A stretch of DNA of 64,000 bases from Christensenellaceae bacterium. GTDB lineage: Bacteria > Bacillota > Clostridia > Christensenellales > UBA1750. Each line of letters starts with the position of its first letter. The stretch's first letter is position 1. The notes under the pieces were generated by a model. That model saw only the letters and a list, made by a program, of their open reading frames with translations. It did not search any database and was not told where the DNA came from. The stretch spans positions 1-64,000 of the forward strand of contig JAITGM010000007.1 of assembly GCA_031280685.1 (NCBI GenBank), read 5' to 3'. Shown in pieces: positions 35,400 to 45,421 of the stretch. Made by a program: the position numbers and the translations under genes.

Positions 35400-36839
35400 T
35401 TAGAGGTGCCTCCTTCTCATCCAGAGGATGGTGCCAAAGCATAGCACCAGCAGCGGCACCACGAGAATGACCAGCGCGGCCAGCACGTAGATCTGCGTGG
35501 CCGAGGTAAAGCGCAGTGTGTTGCCGACCATGCTCTTGCCGATGATGGTCACGGTGTCGCTCTGACCCATCAGCCACTTGACCGAGCCCATGAAAAAGTC
35601 GATGTTGATGCCGCTGAAGGAACTCGAGCCGACGAAGCTCATGCTGCCCACCAGCACGATCTTGGTGCCTGAATCGTTACCCTCCTCGTCGATCTGGCGA
35701 ATCACGAGCGAAAGGTCAAGCGGGCCGCTCAGATCGCCCTCTTCCTTCTCGATGGTTGTGGCCTCGAGGTTCGTCTTGCCGTAGGCGCCGGCGCTCGTGG
35801 TCAAGGTCGGCTCCACCGCGAATTTCTTGCTCTGCACCACGCCCTGCGAAAAGCTCGAGGCCGAGGGCAGCAGCACGATCTGGTTATTTTCCTTCACGCC
35901 GACCGCGCTTTGGTGGTTGCCGATGTTGGGCACGAGCTGCGAAGGGTTGCCATAGTAGCGATCCGCATCGGTTTCCACGACGAAATCGTGGTTAAACTTC
36001 ACGTTGTATAGATCCAGCAGGGACTCGAAGTAGGGCAGTTCCGGGCTGCCCGGCTCCACCATGTAGACCATGCGCCCCTGATTCTCTAAAAAGGTCTTGA
36101 TTTCAGCCTGCTCGCTTTCGATCAAGTCTACCCTGGGGGAGGCGACGAAAAGAATATCGTCTTTCGTGAGCCTGGAAAGCTCCGTGCCCGGCAAGGAGGA
36201 AACCTGCAGGTTTTCGGATTCGAGGTAGGGCATCAGGTGCGAAAGGCCCGAAAGCTCGACTTCCCCGTGGCCGCTGAGAAAGTAGGCGTTGGTGATGGTT
36301 TCCGCGGTGACGAAAAGCAGCGCGTTGGTGAGCTTCTGCTCGCCGATGAAGGCCCGCGGGTAGCTTTGGTAGGTGTTTTGGTCATAGCTAAGCTCGAACA
36401 TCTCGGTGTAGTTGATAAGGCGAACCTTGCTTCGGTCGGGGTTGGTCACCACCAAGGAGTTTTGCGAGAGATTCACGCCACCAAACTGCGTCGCGAAGGC
36501 CGGGTTGGCGACCGGATCGACGTTTGAAACCTTGATCAAATCGGGGTTGAGGCGGCGATAGTTCTCGAGCATCTGCGAGATGGAGAGGTCCTCGCTCCCC
36601 TGGCTTGCCAGGGCATAAATCTCAACCGGCTGGCCCAGGGCCTTGACGGTCTTTACGGTTTGATCCGAAATCGAGAACATCTTATTGCGCGAAAGGTCGA
36701 GCGACAGGCCAAAGCGCGAATCGAGCAGGCTCGCGGCCAGGTTGATCAGCACGGCGGCAACGATGGCCAGCAGCGCGAGCAGCACGGAGGCCCCGCCGCG
36801 GCGAAGCTTGGTGTTTTGAAAGATCTTTGGCATCTTCAT
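35400..36839 (-). CDS. GldG-family ABC transporter auxiliary protein
   Basis: N-terminal TM; DLSRNKMFSISDQTVKTVKALGQPVEIYAL..; YFLSGHGEVEL; C-terminal TM. Confidence 0.88.
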   Translation of the reverse strand: MKMPKIFQNTKLRRGGASVLLALLAIVAAVLINLAASLLDSRFGLSLDLSRNKMFSISDQTVKTVKALGQPVEIYALASQGSEDLSISQMLENYRRLNPDLIKVSNVDPVANPAFATQFGGVNLSQNSLVVTNPDRSKVRLINYTEMFELSYDQNTYQSYPRAFIGEQKLTNALLFVTAETITNAYFLSGHGEVELSGLSHLMPYLESENLQVSSLPGTELSRLTKDDILFVASPRVDLIESEQAEIKTFLENQGRMVYMVEPGSPELPYFESLLDLYNVKFNHDFVVETDADRYYGNPSQLVPNIGNHQSAVGVKENNQIVLLPSASSFSQGVVQSKKFAVEPTLTTSAGAYGKTNLEATTIEKEEGDLSGPLDLSLVIRQIDEEGNDSGTKIVLVGSMSFVGSSSFSGINIDFFMGSVKWLMGQSDTVTIIGKSMVGNTLRFTSATQIYVLAALVILVVPLLVLCFGTILWMRRRHL

Positions 36840-36842
36840 GGC

Positions 36843-37562
36843 TTAACCCTCACTCCATCTTCTCTTCTCAATCACCGAAACGGTCAGATAGAGGAAGACC
36901 GCGGCGAACGAGAGCATGTAGATCACGCCGGTGAGGCTAAAAATCCCCGCGCTGAAGGCTTCAAAGCGCTGGAAAAGAGAAAGCCACTGCAGCGCGGCCA
37001 CCAGAAAGGCCAAAAAGGGCGCCGTAATCATGGCCGCCATCCCATCCATGAGAAAGAAGAGGAGGATGATGCCGAAGGTCGCGATGGCGGCGGTGACCTG
37101 GCTTTCGGTCATGGCCGAAATCAGCAGCCCGACGGCGATCAGGCAGCAGCCGGTGAGGAAGAAGCCAAAGTAATTGACCAAAACCTCGGGCACGGAGATG
37201 ACGCCAAAGGCGCTGAGGATCAGCACATAGATGCCCGTGATGCCCAGCGTGACCAGGAAGACCGTACAGGCCGCCAAAAACTTGCCCACGACGATGGATA
37301 GCAGCGAAACCGGCGAGGTGAGCAGGAGTTGGTCTGACTTGTTGCGCCTTTCGTCGCTCATCAGGCGCATGGTCAAAATCGGCACGACCAGCATGAAGAT
37401 GAAGCTCAAATTCGAAAACATCGAGCTAAAATCCGAGCTTTGGGCAAAGATGTTGCCGAACGTGAAGAAAATGCCCTGGATCAGCAAGAAGCTGCCCATG
37501 AAGACATAGCCGATCGGCGTTAAAAAATAGGCCTGCATCTCTCGATTGTATACGGCGAGCAT
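36843..37562 (-). CDS. ABC-2 type transporter permease
   Basis: MLAVYNREMQAYFLTPIGYVFMGSFLLIQG; six TM; LTMRLMSDERRNKSDQLLLTSPVS. Confidence 0.92.
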   Translation of the reverse strand: MLAVYNREMQAYFLTPIGYVFMGSFLLIQGIFFTFGNIFAQSSDFSSMFSNLSFIFMLVVPILTMRLMSDERRNKSDQLLLTSPVSLLSIVVGKFLAACTVFLVTLGITGIYVLILSAFGVISVPEVLVNYFGFFLTGCCLIAVGLLISAMTESQVTAAIATFGIILLFFLMDGMAAMITAPFLAFLVAALQWLSLFQRFEAFSAGIFSLTGVIYMLSFAAVFLYLTVSVIEKRRWSEG

Positions 37563-37566
37563 GGCG

Positions 37567-38514
37567 TTACTCCTCCTTTGCGCTTTCGTTGGTCAGTTGC
37601 AGGAAGATATCTTCGAGCGTTGCCGCCATCGGCTGTAGCATGAGAATTGGGTAGCCGCCCGCGATGAGCGCGTTGCCGAGCTGGCGGCGCACATCGCTGC
37701 CCGGCTGGGATTCGACCATGAAATCCACCGATCCCGGCTCCTTCACGCCCATGGGCTCCGCCAGGCTCACGCCAGGCAGCTCGCGCAGAAGGCGCTGCAC
37801 GGGCTTTTCGGCGCCGACCACGCGCAGCATCATGCGCGTGCCTTCCCCAATGCCCTTGGTCAGGTTCTCAAGGCTGTCTTGCGCGACGATCTTGCCCCGG
37901 TTGATGATCACGACCCGGTCGCAAACGTCGGAAACCTCGTGCAGGATATGGGAAGAGAGCACCACGGTATGGCTCTTGCCAAGGTCGCGGATCAGCCGCC
38001 GGATTTCGATGATCTGGCGGGGATCCAGGCCGACCGTAGGCTCGTCCATGATGATGACATCGGGGTTGCCCACCAGCGCCTGCGCAAGGCCCACGCGCTG
38101 CTTATAGCCCTTTGAAAGGTTCTTAATGAGCCGCCGGCGCACATCCTGAATGCGCACCAGCTCATAGATATCTTCCAGATGGGCTTTTTGGCTTTGCCTG
38201 CGGATCTCCTTGATGTCGCAGACGAAGCGGAGATATTCTTCCACCGTCATGTCCATATACAGCGGAGGCTGTTCCGGCAGGTAGCCGATATGGCGCTTGG
38301 CCTCGCGCGGCTCTTCCAAAATGTCCATCCCGTCGACGAGCACCTGGCCAGAGCTCGCGGAAATGTAGCCCGTCACGATGTTCATCGTGGTGCTCTTTCC
38401 TGCGCCGTTGCGGCCGAGGAAGCCCAAAACCTCCCCCTCGTTGATCGTGAACGTAACATCATCTACGGCAAGGTTCGCGCCATAGCGCTTGGTCACGTTT
38501 TTGATTTCAATCAT
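37567..38514 (-). CDS. ABC transporter ATP-binding protein
   Basis: GRNGAGKSTTMNI Walker A; LSKGYKQRVGLAQAL signature; VIIMDEPTVGLDP. Confidence 0.95.
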   Translation of the reverse strand: MIEIKNVTKRYGANLAVDDVTFTINEGEVLGFLGRNGAGKSTTMNIVTGYISASSGQVLVDGMDILEEPREAKRHIGYLPEQPPLYMDMTVEEYLRFVCDIKEIRRQSQKAHLEDIYELVRIQDVRRRLIKNLSKGYKQRVGLAQALVGNPDVIIMDEPTVGLDPRQIIEIRRLIRDLGKSHTVVLSSHILHEVSDVCDRVVIINRGKIVAQDSLENLTKGIGEGTRMMLRVVGAEKPVQRLLRELPGVSLAEPMGVKEPGSVDFMVESQPGSDVRRQLGNALIAGGYPILMLQPMAATLEDIFLQLTNESAKEE

Positions 38515-38583
38515 CCTTGCTTTACCCTCCCTCAAGCCCTTGACGCCCGCTCTTTTTTGGGGGGCGGCCAAGCTTCTTTTGCC

Positions 38584-38623
38584 AGTATAACGCAGCGCTT
38601 TGAATAAAGTTTGAACAAACTTT
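38584..38623 (-). promoter_or_regulatory. Candidate regulated promoter: -10 TATACT with perfect dyad over -35
   Basis: Minus-strand TATACT (38584-38589); 18-bp dyad AAAGTTTG-AA-CAAACTTT at 38606-38623 covering the expected -35. Confidence 0.55.
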
Positions 38624-38851
38624 GAACAGCGCGCCTCTTTCCGCAAAAAAAGAGCCTGGCCGCCCCTGTCTGCCGCGCCTTCTTCATTTTACACGTTTCC
38701 AGCGCTTTGTAAACTACCTTTTTGCCGCCCCGACGAGCTGAAACCTTTTCGGCACGCGGATCGTTGCGTTGGTTTTGCCGCTTTCCAACGGGCGCTTCCG
38801 CGCCTTGGGGCGCATCGCCGCTGGCGCTGAAAAATCCCTCCTCAAAAGGGA

Positions 38852-38880
38852 TTGACAGCCCCCTTTTTTTCTGCTAGAAT
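38852..38880 (+). promoter_or_regulatory. Sigma-A promoter for tRNA-Asn
   Basis: TTGACA-17-TAGAAT. Confidence 0.8.
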
Positions 38881-38928
38881 GAGCAGGCATTTGGAAGGGG
38901 CACGCTAAAAAGAGCCTTTTCTCCATAT

Positions 38929-39003
<75 letters not shown>

Positions 39004-39007
39004 CAAA

Positions 39008-39033
39008 AAAGAGCCCGATTTCAGGCTCTTTTC
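39008..39033 (+). terminator. Terminator after tRNA-Asn
   Basis: AAGAGCCCGATTTCAGGCTCTTTTCTTTT. Confidence 0.75.
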
Positions 39034-39158
39034 TTTTGTGATTTATGAACTCTCGACTTGGCCCTTGAAGGAGATGGCAACCTTTTATTTCTGCGCTGCT
39101 CGGATTATGCATGGCGTGCGCCGACCTTCGCATGCCTAGTTCCCTCAACTCTTCGCGC

Positions 39159-39201
39159 GCAACTATTTCTAGTTGCATTTCCTTCCCCTTTGGAATATAC
39201 T
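39159..39201 (+). promoter_or_regulatory. hicAB promoter with overlapping operator-like inverted repeat
   Basis: GCAACTA-TTTC-TAGTTGC (39159-39176) overlaps -35 TTGCAT (39173-39178); 17-nt spacer; -10 TATACT (39196-39201). Confidence 0.75.
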
Positions 39202-39219
39202 ATCAGAGGAGTTGATGGA

Positions 39220-39474
39220 GTGAGTACTAAAGATAAACTCCTTGAGCGACTGCGGACGCGCCCGTCTGATTTTACTTTCGATGAGCTTGCAACGCTTTTG
39301 CGGCAGCTTGGGTATACTTTGCTTGCTGGAGGAAAAATGGGCTGCTCGCGCGTCGCATTTGCGAACGTAAACGGCGACTATATCCGATTGCATAAACCGC
39401 ACCCGAAGAACATATTTAAGCGCTATCAGATCGATGAAATCATTGAAGCGCTAATGGAAAGGGGATTAATATGA
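39220..39474 (+). CDS. hicA: HicA-family toxin
   Basis: GTG start; MSTKDKLLERLRTRPSDFTFDELATLLRQLGYTLLAGGKMGCSRVAFAN..YIRLHKPHPKNIFKRYQIDEIIEAL. Confidence 0.85.
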   Translation: MSTKDKLLERLRTRPSDFTFDELATLLRQLGYTLLAGGKMGCSRVAFANVNGDYIRLHKPHPKNIFKRYQIDEIIEALMERGLI

Positions 39475-39803
39475 GCAATCGCATGAGCTATAAGGGCTAC
39501 GTAGGCAGCGTTGAGTTTTCAGAAGCGGATGCGACCTTCTACGGAAAGGCCGTAGGCATCAAGGCGTTGCTCTCCTTCGAGGGCGCAAGCGCTGCCGAGC
39601 TTGTAGATGATTTTCATAGTGTCGTGGACGAATATCTTGAGTACTGCGCCGAAAAGGGCATCAAACCTGAAAAGCCCTTCAAAGGCTCCTTCAATGTGCG
39701 CGTGGGCGAAGAATTACACCGTCAAGCGGCTCTTGCGGCATCGGCAAAGGGCGTATCTCTGAATGCTTTGGTCGAGGATGCCCTGCGGCGCGTAGTAAAC
39801 TAA
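39471..39803 (+). CDS. hicB: HicB-family antitoxin
   Basis: Overlaps hicA by ATGA; YKGYVGSVEFSEADATFYGKAVGIKALLSFEGASAAELVDDFHSVVDEYLEYC..RHS-like VRVGEELHRQAALAASAKGVSLNALVEDAL. Confidence 0.92.
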   Translation: MSNRMSYKGYVGSVEFSEADATFYGKAVGIKALLSFEGASAAELVDDFHSVVDEYLEYCAEKGIKPEKPFKGSFNVRVGEELHRQAALAASAKGVSLNALVEDALRRVVN

Positions 39804-39925
39804 GGCTAAATACGAAAGGCCCTCTCTCTTATCCGTTCCATCGCGGCTCCCTTCGCTATCCAGCTTCCGCGGGCCTGAGGGAGGCATCCCCGAGGCGATT
39901 TTTCGATGATCGTTCCCTCTGGAGC

Positions 39926-39968
39926 GCAAAAAAGGCGCCCGGCGAATTCCTTCGCCGGGCGCCTTTGG
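39926..39968. terminator. Terminator hairpin
   Basis: AAAAAAGGCGCCCGGCGAATTCCTTCGCCGGGCGCCTTT. Confidence 0.85.
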
Positions 39969-39977
39969 GGCTTTGGC

Positions 39978-40856
39978 TTACTTTTCCTCGGTGCTGGCCT
40001 TGTCGCTGGCGATCAGGCTGCCGGCGCCCCCCTTGTATTTGCCTGTGGAGCCGGTAATTTCAAACAGCCGCAGGACGCACTTTTTTGTGGCCTCAAGCAA
40101 CGAGGGGTAGAAGCGATGGCCCGCGTTGCCGGTGAAATCGCCATTAACGGCGGCCTGAACGTTGGCCGCCAGCACGTCGGTGACGATGTTAACCTTGGCC
40201 ACGCCCATGGTGCAGGCCTTGTGGATGTTCTCATCCCCGGAGCCGGAGCCGCCGTGCAGCACCAGCGGCAGGCCGCAGGCCGCGTTAATCTCCTGCAGGC
40301 GCCCGAAATCGAGCTTGGGCACGCCGCTATAGGTGCCGTGCGCGGTGCCGATGGCGACCGCAAGGCCGTCCACGCCGGTTTCCGCGATAAAGCGCTTGGC
40401 TTCCTCGGGATCGGTCAGCTGGGAAACACCATCGACCGCGTAATTGCTGCCCTGGCCCACGTGGCCAAGCTCCGCCTCGATGCTCACGCCGGCTGCGTGC
40501 GCCATCTTGGCCAAAATCAGCACTTGCTCAACGTTTTGCTCGTAGGGCAGAACCGATCTGTCGGCCATGATGGCCGAGCAGCCCGTGCGGATGCCCATGA
40601 CGCAGTCTTCAAACGTGGGGCTGTGATCCAGGCACAGGGCCACGGGGATGCCGGCCTGCTCGGCGAAGTAGCGCACGATGCCGTGCGAGAATTCCGGGTT
40701 GCCACGGTTCGAGGTCAGGAAGATCAGCGGGGAATTCGCTTCCACAGCGGCCTCGATGGAGGCGCGCACCAGGATCTCATTGTGAGCCGGCACCGCAGGG
40801 ACGCCGTAGCGGCCCGCATAGGCCATGTCCAGCACTTGCTTCATCGGCACAAACAT
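39978..40856 (-). CDS. Class II fructose-bisphosphate/ketose-bisphosphate aldolase
   Basis: VPAHNEILVRASIEAA.., LCLDHSPTFEDC, EAELGHVGQ, AIGTAHGTYSGVPKLDFGRLQEI, LVLHGGSGSGDENI. Confidence 0.92.
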   Translation of the reverse strand: MFVPMKQVLDMAYAGRYGVPAVPAHNEILVRASIEAAVEANSPLIFLTSNRGNPEFSHGIVRYFAEQAGIPVALCLDHSPTFEDCVMGIRTGCSAIMADRSVLPYEQNVEQVLILAKMAHAAGVSIEAELGHVGQGSNYAVDGVSQLTDPEEAKRFIAETGVDGLAVAIGTAHGTYSGVPKLDFGRLQEINAACGLPLVLHGGSGSGDENIHKACTMGVAKVNIVTDVLAANVQAAVNGDFTGNAGHRFYPSLLEATKKCVLRLFEITGSTGKYKGGAGSLIASDKASTEEK

Positions 40857-41016
40857 TGGTAATTCCTCCTTGTTTCTCTCGCCCGCGTCGCGAGCCAAGC
40901 CTTTTACGCCAATATAACATAGGGCAAGGCCAGTTTCAAGCGCAATTCCGCTCCGCCACCTACCTGGCCAGGTTTTTCAAAAAAACGGAAGGGTCTTTGC
41001 CCGCAATCAAAGCTCG

Positions 41017-42183
41017 TTAGCTCCGGCGCCCGCGCATCATCGCGGCGCTGATAAAGGAGGTCAGCGGGCAGACGAGCACCAGACCGATGCAGCCCACGAA
41101 GGAGTGCAGAATCTCGGCCGCGATGCTCTTTGAGTTGAGCACGCTCATCAGGGGCGTGCCTTGCGCCATGTAAACCATCAGCACCGAAAGATAGCCGCCC
41201 ATATAGGCAAGGAGCAGCGTGGTGGTCTGGCTGCCGACGATGCTCCTGCCGATGCGCCAGCCAGAAACCCACAGGCTCTTGAAGCTGGCGCTGGGCTGAT
41301 TGATCGCGATCTCGTCGAGCGAAGCCGAAATATCCATGGCCAAATCGAGGATCGCGCCAGAGCTTGCAAGGTAGATGCCCGCCTGGAAGATCATCGTAAG
41401 ATCGAGCCGCTCAAAGCCCGCATAAAGCAGCGATTCAGACCACTGCATCACCGCGCCGTGGATGGCGAAGACCTTGCCAAAGCCCATTGCCAGCGCCGCA
41501 GTCAGCAGCGAGCAGATCGTGGTGCCCAGAATGGCCGCGTAGGCCTTCTTGGTCAGGCCGGCCACGAGCAGCAGCGTCGCCACAGAGATCAGGTTGCCGG
41601 TAAGAAGGGCCACCAGCATCGGGTGCACCCCCCTTAGCATGAGGGGGATGAGCAGCTTCCAGATCGTCAACAGCGCAAACGCGAACGAAAGCAGGGTCCG
41701 AAGCCCCGTCACGCCTGAAAACGCGACGAGAAGGGCGGCAAAGAGGGCAATCAGCCACAGCTCCTTATCGAAACGGTAATGTTCGACCAGGTTGGTGAAG
41801 GTGATCGCTCCCTCCGCGCTCTGCTCGAGCAGGACCCAGGCCTCGTCGCCGGGCGAAAACACCTTGTCAAACTCCAGCTTGCCCGTGAAGATGTTCATTC
41901 CCGTCACGGTTTCGCCCCTATGCGTGCCCTCTTCTATGCGCACCACGCAGCGCTGGTCGCCCTGCTTGATGAGGCCGTTGGTATAGATGCCAGAATCGTC
42001 TATGCTGAGCACCGTCGCCCGCACGCCCTGCGCGTTGAGGTAGGGCGAGGTTCGAAAGCCGGTCGGCAAAAGGAGCAGCGCCACAACGGCGGCCCCCAGC
42101 AGCGCGCAGAGCAAAAGCTCCCTGCGCACGCCGCGAATCCCTTGAAAGGGATTCGCGGCGTGCGAAAACCATGGTTTTTTCAT
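41017..42183 (-). CDS. YibE/F family membrane protein
   Basis: Multi-TM; ..GLRTLLSFAFALLTIWKLLIPLMLRGVHPMLVALLTGNLISVATLLLVAGLTKKAYAAILGTT..SSGAILDLAMDISASLDEI. Confidence 0.88.
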   Translation of the reverse strand: MKKPWFSHAANPFQGIRGVRRELLLCALLGAAVVALLLLPTGFRTSPYLNAQGVRATVLSIDDSGIYTNGLIKQGDQRCVVRIEEGTHRGETVTGMNIFTGKLEFDKVFSPGDEAWVLLEQSAEGAITFTNLVEHYRFDKELWLIALFAALLVAFSGVTGLRTLLSFAFALLTIWKLLIPLMLRGVHPMLVALLTGNLISVATLLLVAGLTKKAYAAILGTTICSLLTAALAMGFGKVFAIHGAVMQWSESLLYAGFERLDLTMIFQAGIYLASSGAILDLAMDISASLDEIAINQPSASFKSLWVSGWRIGRSIVGSQTTTLLLAYMGGYLSVLMVYMAQGTPLMSVLNSKSIAAEILHSFVGCIGLVLVCPLTSFISAAMMRGRRS

Positions 42184-42205
42184 TCTTTTCTTCTAACTTT
42201 TCGGC

Positions 42206-43762
42206 TTATTTGGCCTGCGTCAGCTCGGCCAGCTTCCTAAAGATGTCGGTGTTGTCGTAGGAACCGCCGAAGGCTTCGGCACCGGCGCCCATCGCGTAGA
42301 TCGGCACCGGGGTGCCGGTGTGGGCGTAAGAGGTCCAGCCGATACCCGCCTTGTTGTTGACGATATGGGTCAGCGTGACCGAGAGAGGGTCGTAGCTGCC
42401 ATAGAGCAACCCGGCCTCCACGCTGGCGTCCCTTTCTTCGGAGGCCTTCATCGACTCCGCGAAGGCGTCAGCAAGCTTTTTATACTCATATTCGTTCAAG
42501 ACGAAGGCCGCGTTCGCCTCGACGGCGGCATCCGGGTCGCTTTCGGTCAGCAGGCCAAAATCTTCCTTGATGAGGGGCAGAACATCCTCGAGAGTAAGGG
42601 CCGTGTTCTGGGCCTTCAGGTCGCCAATCAGCGAATCGAACGCCACGTAAGACATCTTTTGGCGGTTCAGGATCGAAAAGGCGGTGCTGTAGCCCGTGGT
42701 CGCGTAGCCGATGGTCAGCCCGCCGGTTTCGTGGTCGCCGGTGACGAGGATTAGGGTTTCATCCGGGTGCTGGGCGGCGAAATCCACGGCCTGCTGGATG
42801 GCACCCTCGAACTCGATCACTTCGCGGATCGCCGTGAAGGCGTCGTTGGCGTGGCAGGACCAGTCGATCTTGCCCGATTCGCACATGAGGAAGAAGCCGT
42901 TCTCGTTATCGAGCAGTTCAATGCCCTTGCCCACGAATTCAGCCAGGGAAACGACGCCTTCGTCGTTGTCAACGGCGTAGCTCATCGCGCCCGAGTCCTG
43001 CAGCAGCGGGCTGACCGCATAGACCTTCTCGTCGCCCTTCTTTAGCGCGCGGATGGACTCCTGGGTGTCTACGATGGTGTAGCCGTCGCGCTTCAAGATG
43101 TCAAACGCGCTTTCTTTGCTGCCGTCGCTGCCATTGGGGCTTTGGATGGTGCCGCCCGCGTAATAATCAAAGCCGTTGGCGCTCATTTGCAGGGCGATGT
43201 CGTAATAATCGTTGCGTGAGGCCTGATGGGCGTAAAAGGCGGCCGGGGTGGCGTGGTTGATGGTCACGCTGGAAACGATGCCAATCTTGCGGCCCGCATC
43301 CTTGAGCATCTCGGTGATGGAGCGGGTCTTGCTGGTCTTGTCTACCTCCATGCCGATGACGCCGCTGTGCGTCTTGACGCCGCTGGAGACCGAGGTGGCC
43401 GTGGAAGCGGAATCAGGGCAGAACGAGGTCGCGTCATAGGTTGTGGCCACGCCCGCCACGGGGAAGGTGGTGAAGTTAAGCTTCGCTGGCTCCACCTCGC
43501 CGGAGGTATTGTTGCCAAGGTAGACCTGGGCCGCGTTGACCTGCACGTGCGACATGCCGTCGCCAATGAAGAGGAAGATATACTTCGGCTCCGCGCTCTG
43601 CGGCGCGGGCTCCGCGGTCACAGCGGCGATGGGCGCCGCCGTGGGCGGCGGGTTGGTCGCAGGGGGCTCGGAAACCTGGGCGGCCGGGGTCGCGCCGCAG
43701 CCGCTCAGCAGCGCGGCGAGCAGGCAGAGCCCGAGAAGGGCGCAAAGCAATCGTTTTTGCAT
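42206..43762 (-). CDS. Alkaline phosphatase (lipoprotein)
   Basis: Lipobox LLSGC; YIFLFIGDGMSHVQVNAA; SFCPDSASTATSVSSGVKT; VTGDHETGGLTIGYATTGYS. Confidence 0.93.
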   Translation of the reverse strand: MQKRLLCALLGLCLLAALLSGCGATPAAQVSEPPATNPPPTAAPIAAVTAEPAPQSAEPKYIFLFIGDGMSHVQVNAAQVYLGNNTSGEVEPAKLNFTTFPVAGVATTYDATSFCPDSASTATSVSSGVKTHSGVIGMEVDKTSKTRSITEMLKDAGRKIGIVSSVTINHATPAAFYAHQASRNDYYDIALQMSANGFDYYAGGTIQSPNGSDGSKESAFDILKRDGYTIVDTQESIRALKKGDEKVYAVSPLLQDSGAMSYAVDNDEGVVSLAEFVGKGIELLDNENGFFLMCESGKIDWSCHANDAFTAIREVIEFEGAIQQAVDFAAQHPDETLILVTGDHETGGLTIGYATTGYSTAFSILNRQKMSYVAFDSLIGDLKAQNTALTLEDVLPLIKEDFGLLTESDPDAAVEANAAFVLNEYEYKKLADAFAESMKASEERDASVEAGLLYGSYDPLSVTLTHIVNNKAGIGWTSYAHTGTPVPIYAMGAGAEAFGGSYDNTDIFRKLAELTQAK

Positions 43763-43898
43763 CTGGGAACAGTCCTCCTTCGTAATCCTTCACTTTCACT
43801 TTTGGAAGTGTTCCCAGCATAGCGCGCGGTTGTAAGGCCTAGCGCCCGCGTTGCGTCAAATTCGCGTAAACGGCCCTTTTTGCTCATTCCACGCTCTT

Positions 43899-45263
43899 TC
43901 AAGGATGAGCCATGTCGATTTTCTTGATGTGGCGGTACATGATGGCGTTGACCAGCACGCCTGAAAAGACGCGGCTCGGCCAGAGGCTGTCAAGACTGAA
44001 CATGAACGTGTCCACTTCCATCGTAGCGAGGATATAGCGCTCAAGCCCGACGCCCAGGAACCGGCCCCGACCAATGCCGCAGAGCGTCAGCAGCACGTTT
44101 TCAGGGCAAATATAGGCGGCAAGCTCGCGGCCGCACACTTCGAGGTTGATGGAGTTCAGGCAATACAGCACCACGAAGACTAACGCGGCAGCGAAGGCGA
44201 TCAACACCACCATCACCGTGTTCATCGCACCCACTATATCCGAAAGGCGGGCGCTCGTCTCGCTTTGCAGGACCACGGCGGCCACGGCATCCAGCGCGAG
44301 CAGGCTTTGCGCCAGAGTCTTTTCGTCCGTACCCTCAGTTAGGTTCAGGAACAGGCCCTTGGCCTGCGCCACCTCCTCAAAGGCGGCGCCATACAGCACC
44401 CCGGGCATGAAAACATAATGGGAAACGTAGTTTTCCGCCACGGAGGAAACGGTGAACTCGGCCTCTTCCTCGTCGGCCGCGCACAGGCGCAGGGAATCGC
44501 CTGGGCGAAGCCTTAAAGGATCGGGCATCTTTTGCCATCCTTGGGCAGGCGCAGGGTTTTGCCGCCGTTCCAGCCCTTTAAGACCAGGAAGTCAGAAATC
44601 GCGGCACCGTCAAAGGGGATGACCAGCTCCACGCCAAGCCCCTCACCCGGCGCGCCGGCAGGAAGCGCATCCACGGGCTTGCAAAATACCTTGGGCCGTG
44701 CCAAAATCTCGGGCAAACCCGCGACGCTTCCTAGAATTGGCGCCTTTCCTCCTCGCTTGTATCGGTTTTGAAGTCGAGCTGCCTATCGCAGATCTTCAGC
44801 TCCTCCGTCTGCTCGGGCGCGATCGGGGGTGATGGAATCGCGCAGGCCAAAGCCAGCCAGCATCAGCGCGGTGCGGCCAGCCACGCCCAGCAGCGTCATG
44901 ATCAGGCGCTTTTTATAACTAAAAAGGTTGCGCAGCGCGAGCTTTTGCGAAAAGTTCAGCGCGCGCCAAGGGAGCCCGGCCGCTCAAGGTGGATGCGGCG
45001 GCCCGAGGGCGGCGAAGCGGGCCGCGGAAGCGCCGTGGGACTTCGCGCGGGGTGGCCCGTTAAACAAAGGCCGCGGGCAGCGTGGCGCTGAGCACCGCCG
45101 CCAGGGTCAAGAGCGCCGCGCAGCCCAGGTTGAGCTGCGTTTCCAGCGGCGGCAGGGTATACAGCGTGCCATAGGCGCTGGCGGTCACTCTCGGGAAGAG
45201 ACGCAGCCCCACGGCCAGCCCCAAAACCAAGCCCAAGAGCGAGAAGGCCAGCGCATAGAGCAC
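43899..45263 (-). pseudogene. FtsX/MacB-type ABC transporter permease remnant (frameshifted)
   Basis: Segments in different frames: LYALAFSLLGLVLGLAVGLRLFPRVTASAYGTLYTLPPLE.. (45263-45063), ALNFSQKLALRNLFSYKKRLIMTLLGVAGRTALMLAGFGLRDSI (about 44970-44830), ..EQTEELKICDRQLDFKTDTSEEERRQF, MPEILARPKVFCKPVDALP.. (44716-44513) and LRLRPGDSLRL..FVVLYCLNSINLEVCGRELAAY.. (44528-43899). Confidence 0.85.
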
Positions 45264-45421
45264 TTATCGCGTCCTTCGGGCACGGCAAGCCTTCGAAGGG
45301 GCGTTTCCGCGATCAATTCACCGTTTCTTCACATTTCCACGCCCGCCAAAAACGAGGTGGAAAACACTCGCGAATGTGCTATACTGCTCTTGAAATTCCA
45401 CCTTACGAAGGAGGGTTTGCC

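Noticed and set aside
39008-39158. Integrative element attachment site at tRNA-Asn
   Set aside because: Only hicAB follows; no integrase and no repeated tRNA 3' end seen in the window.
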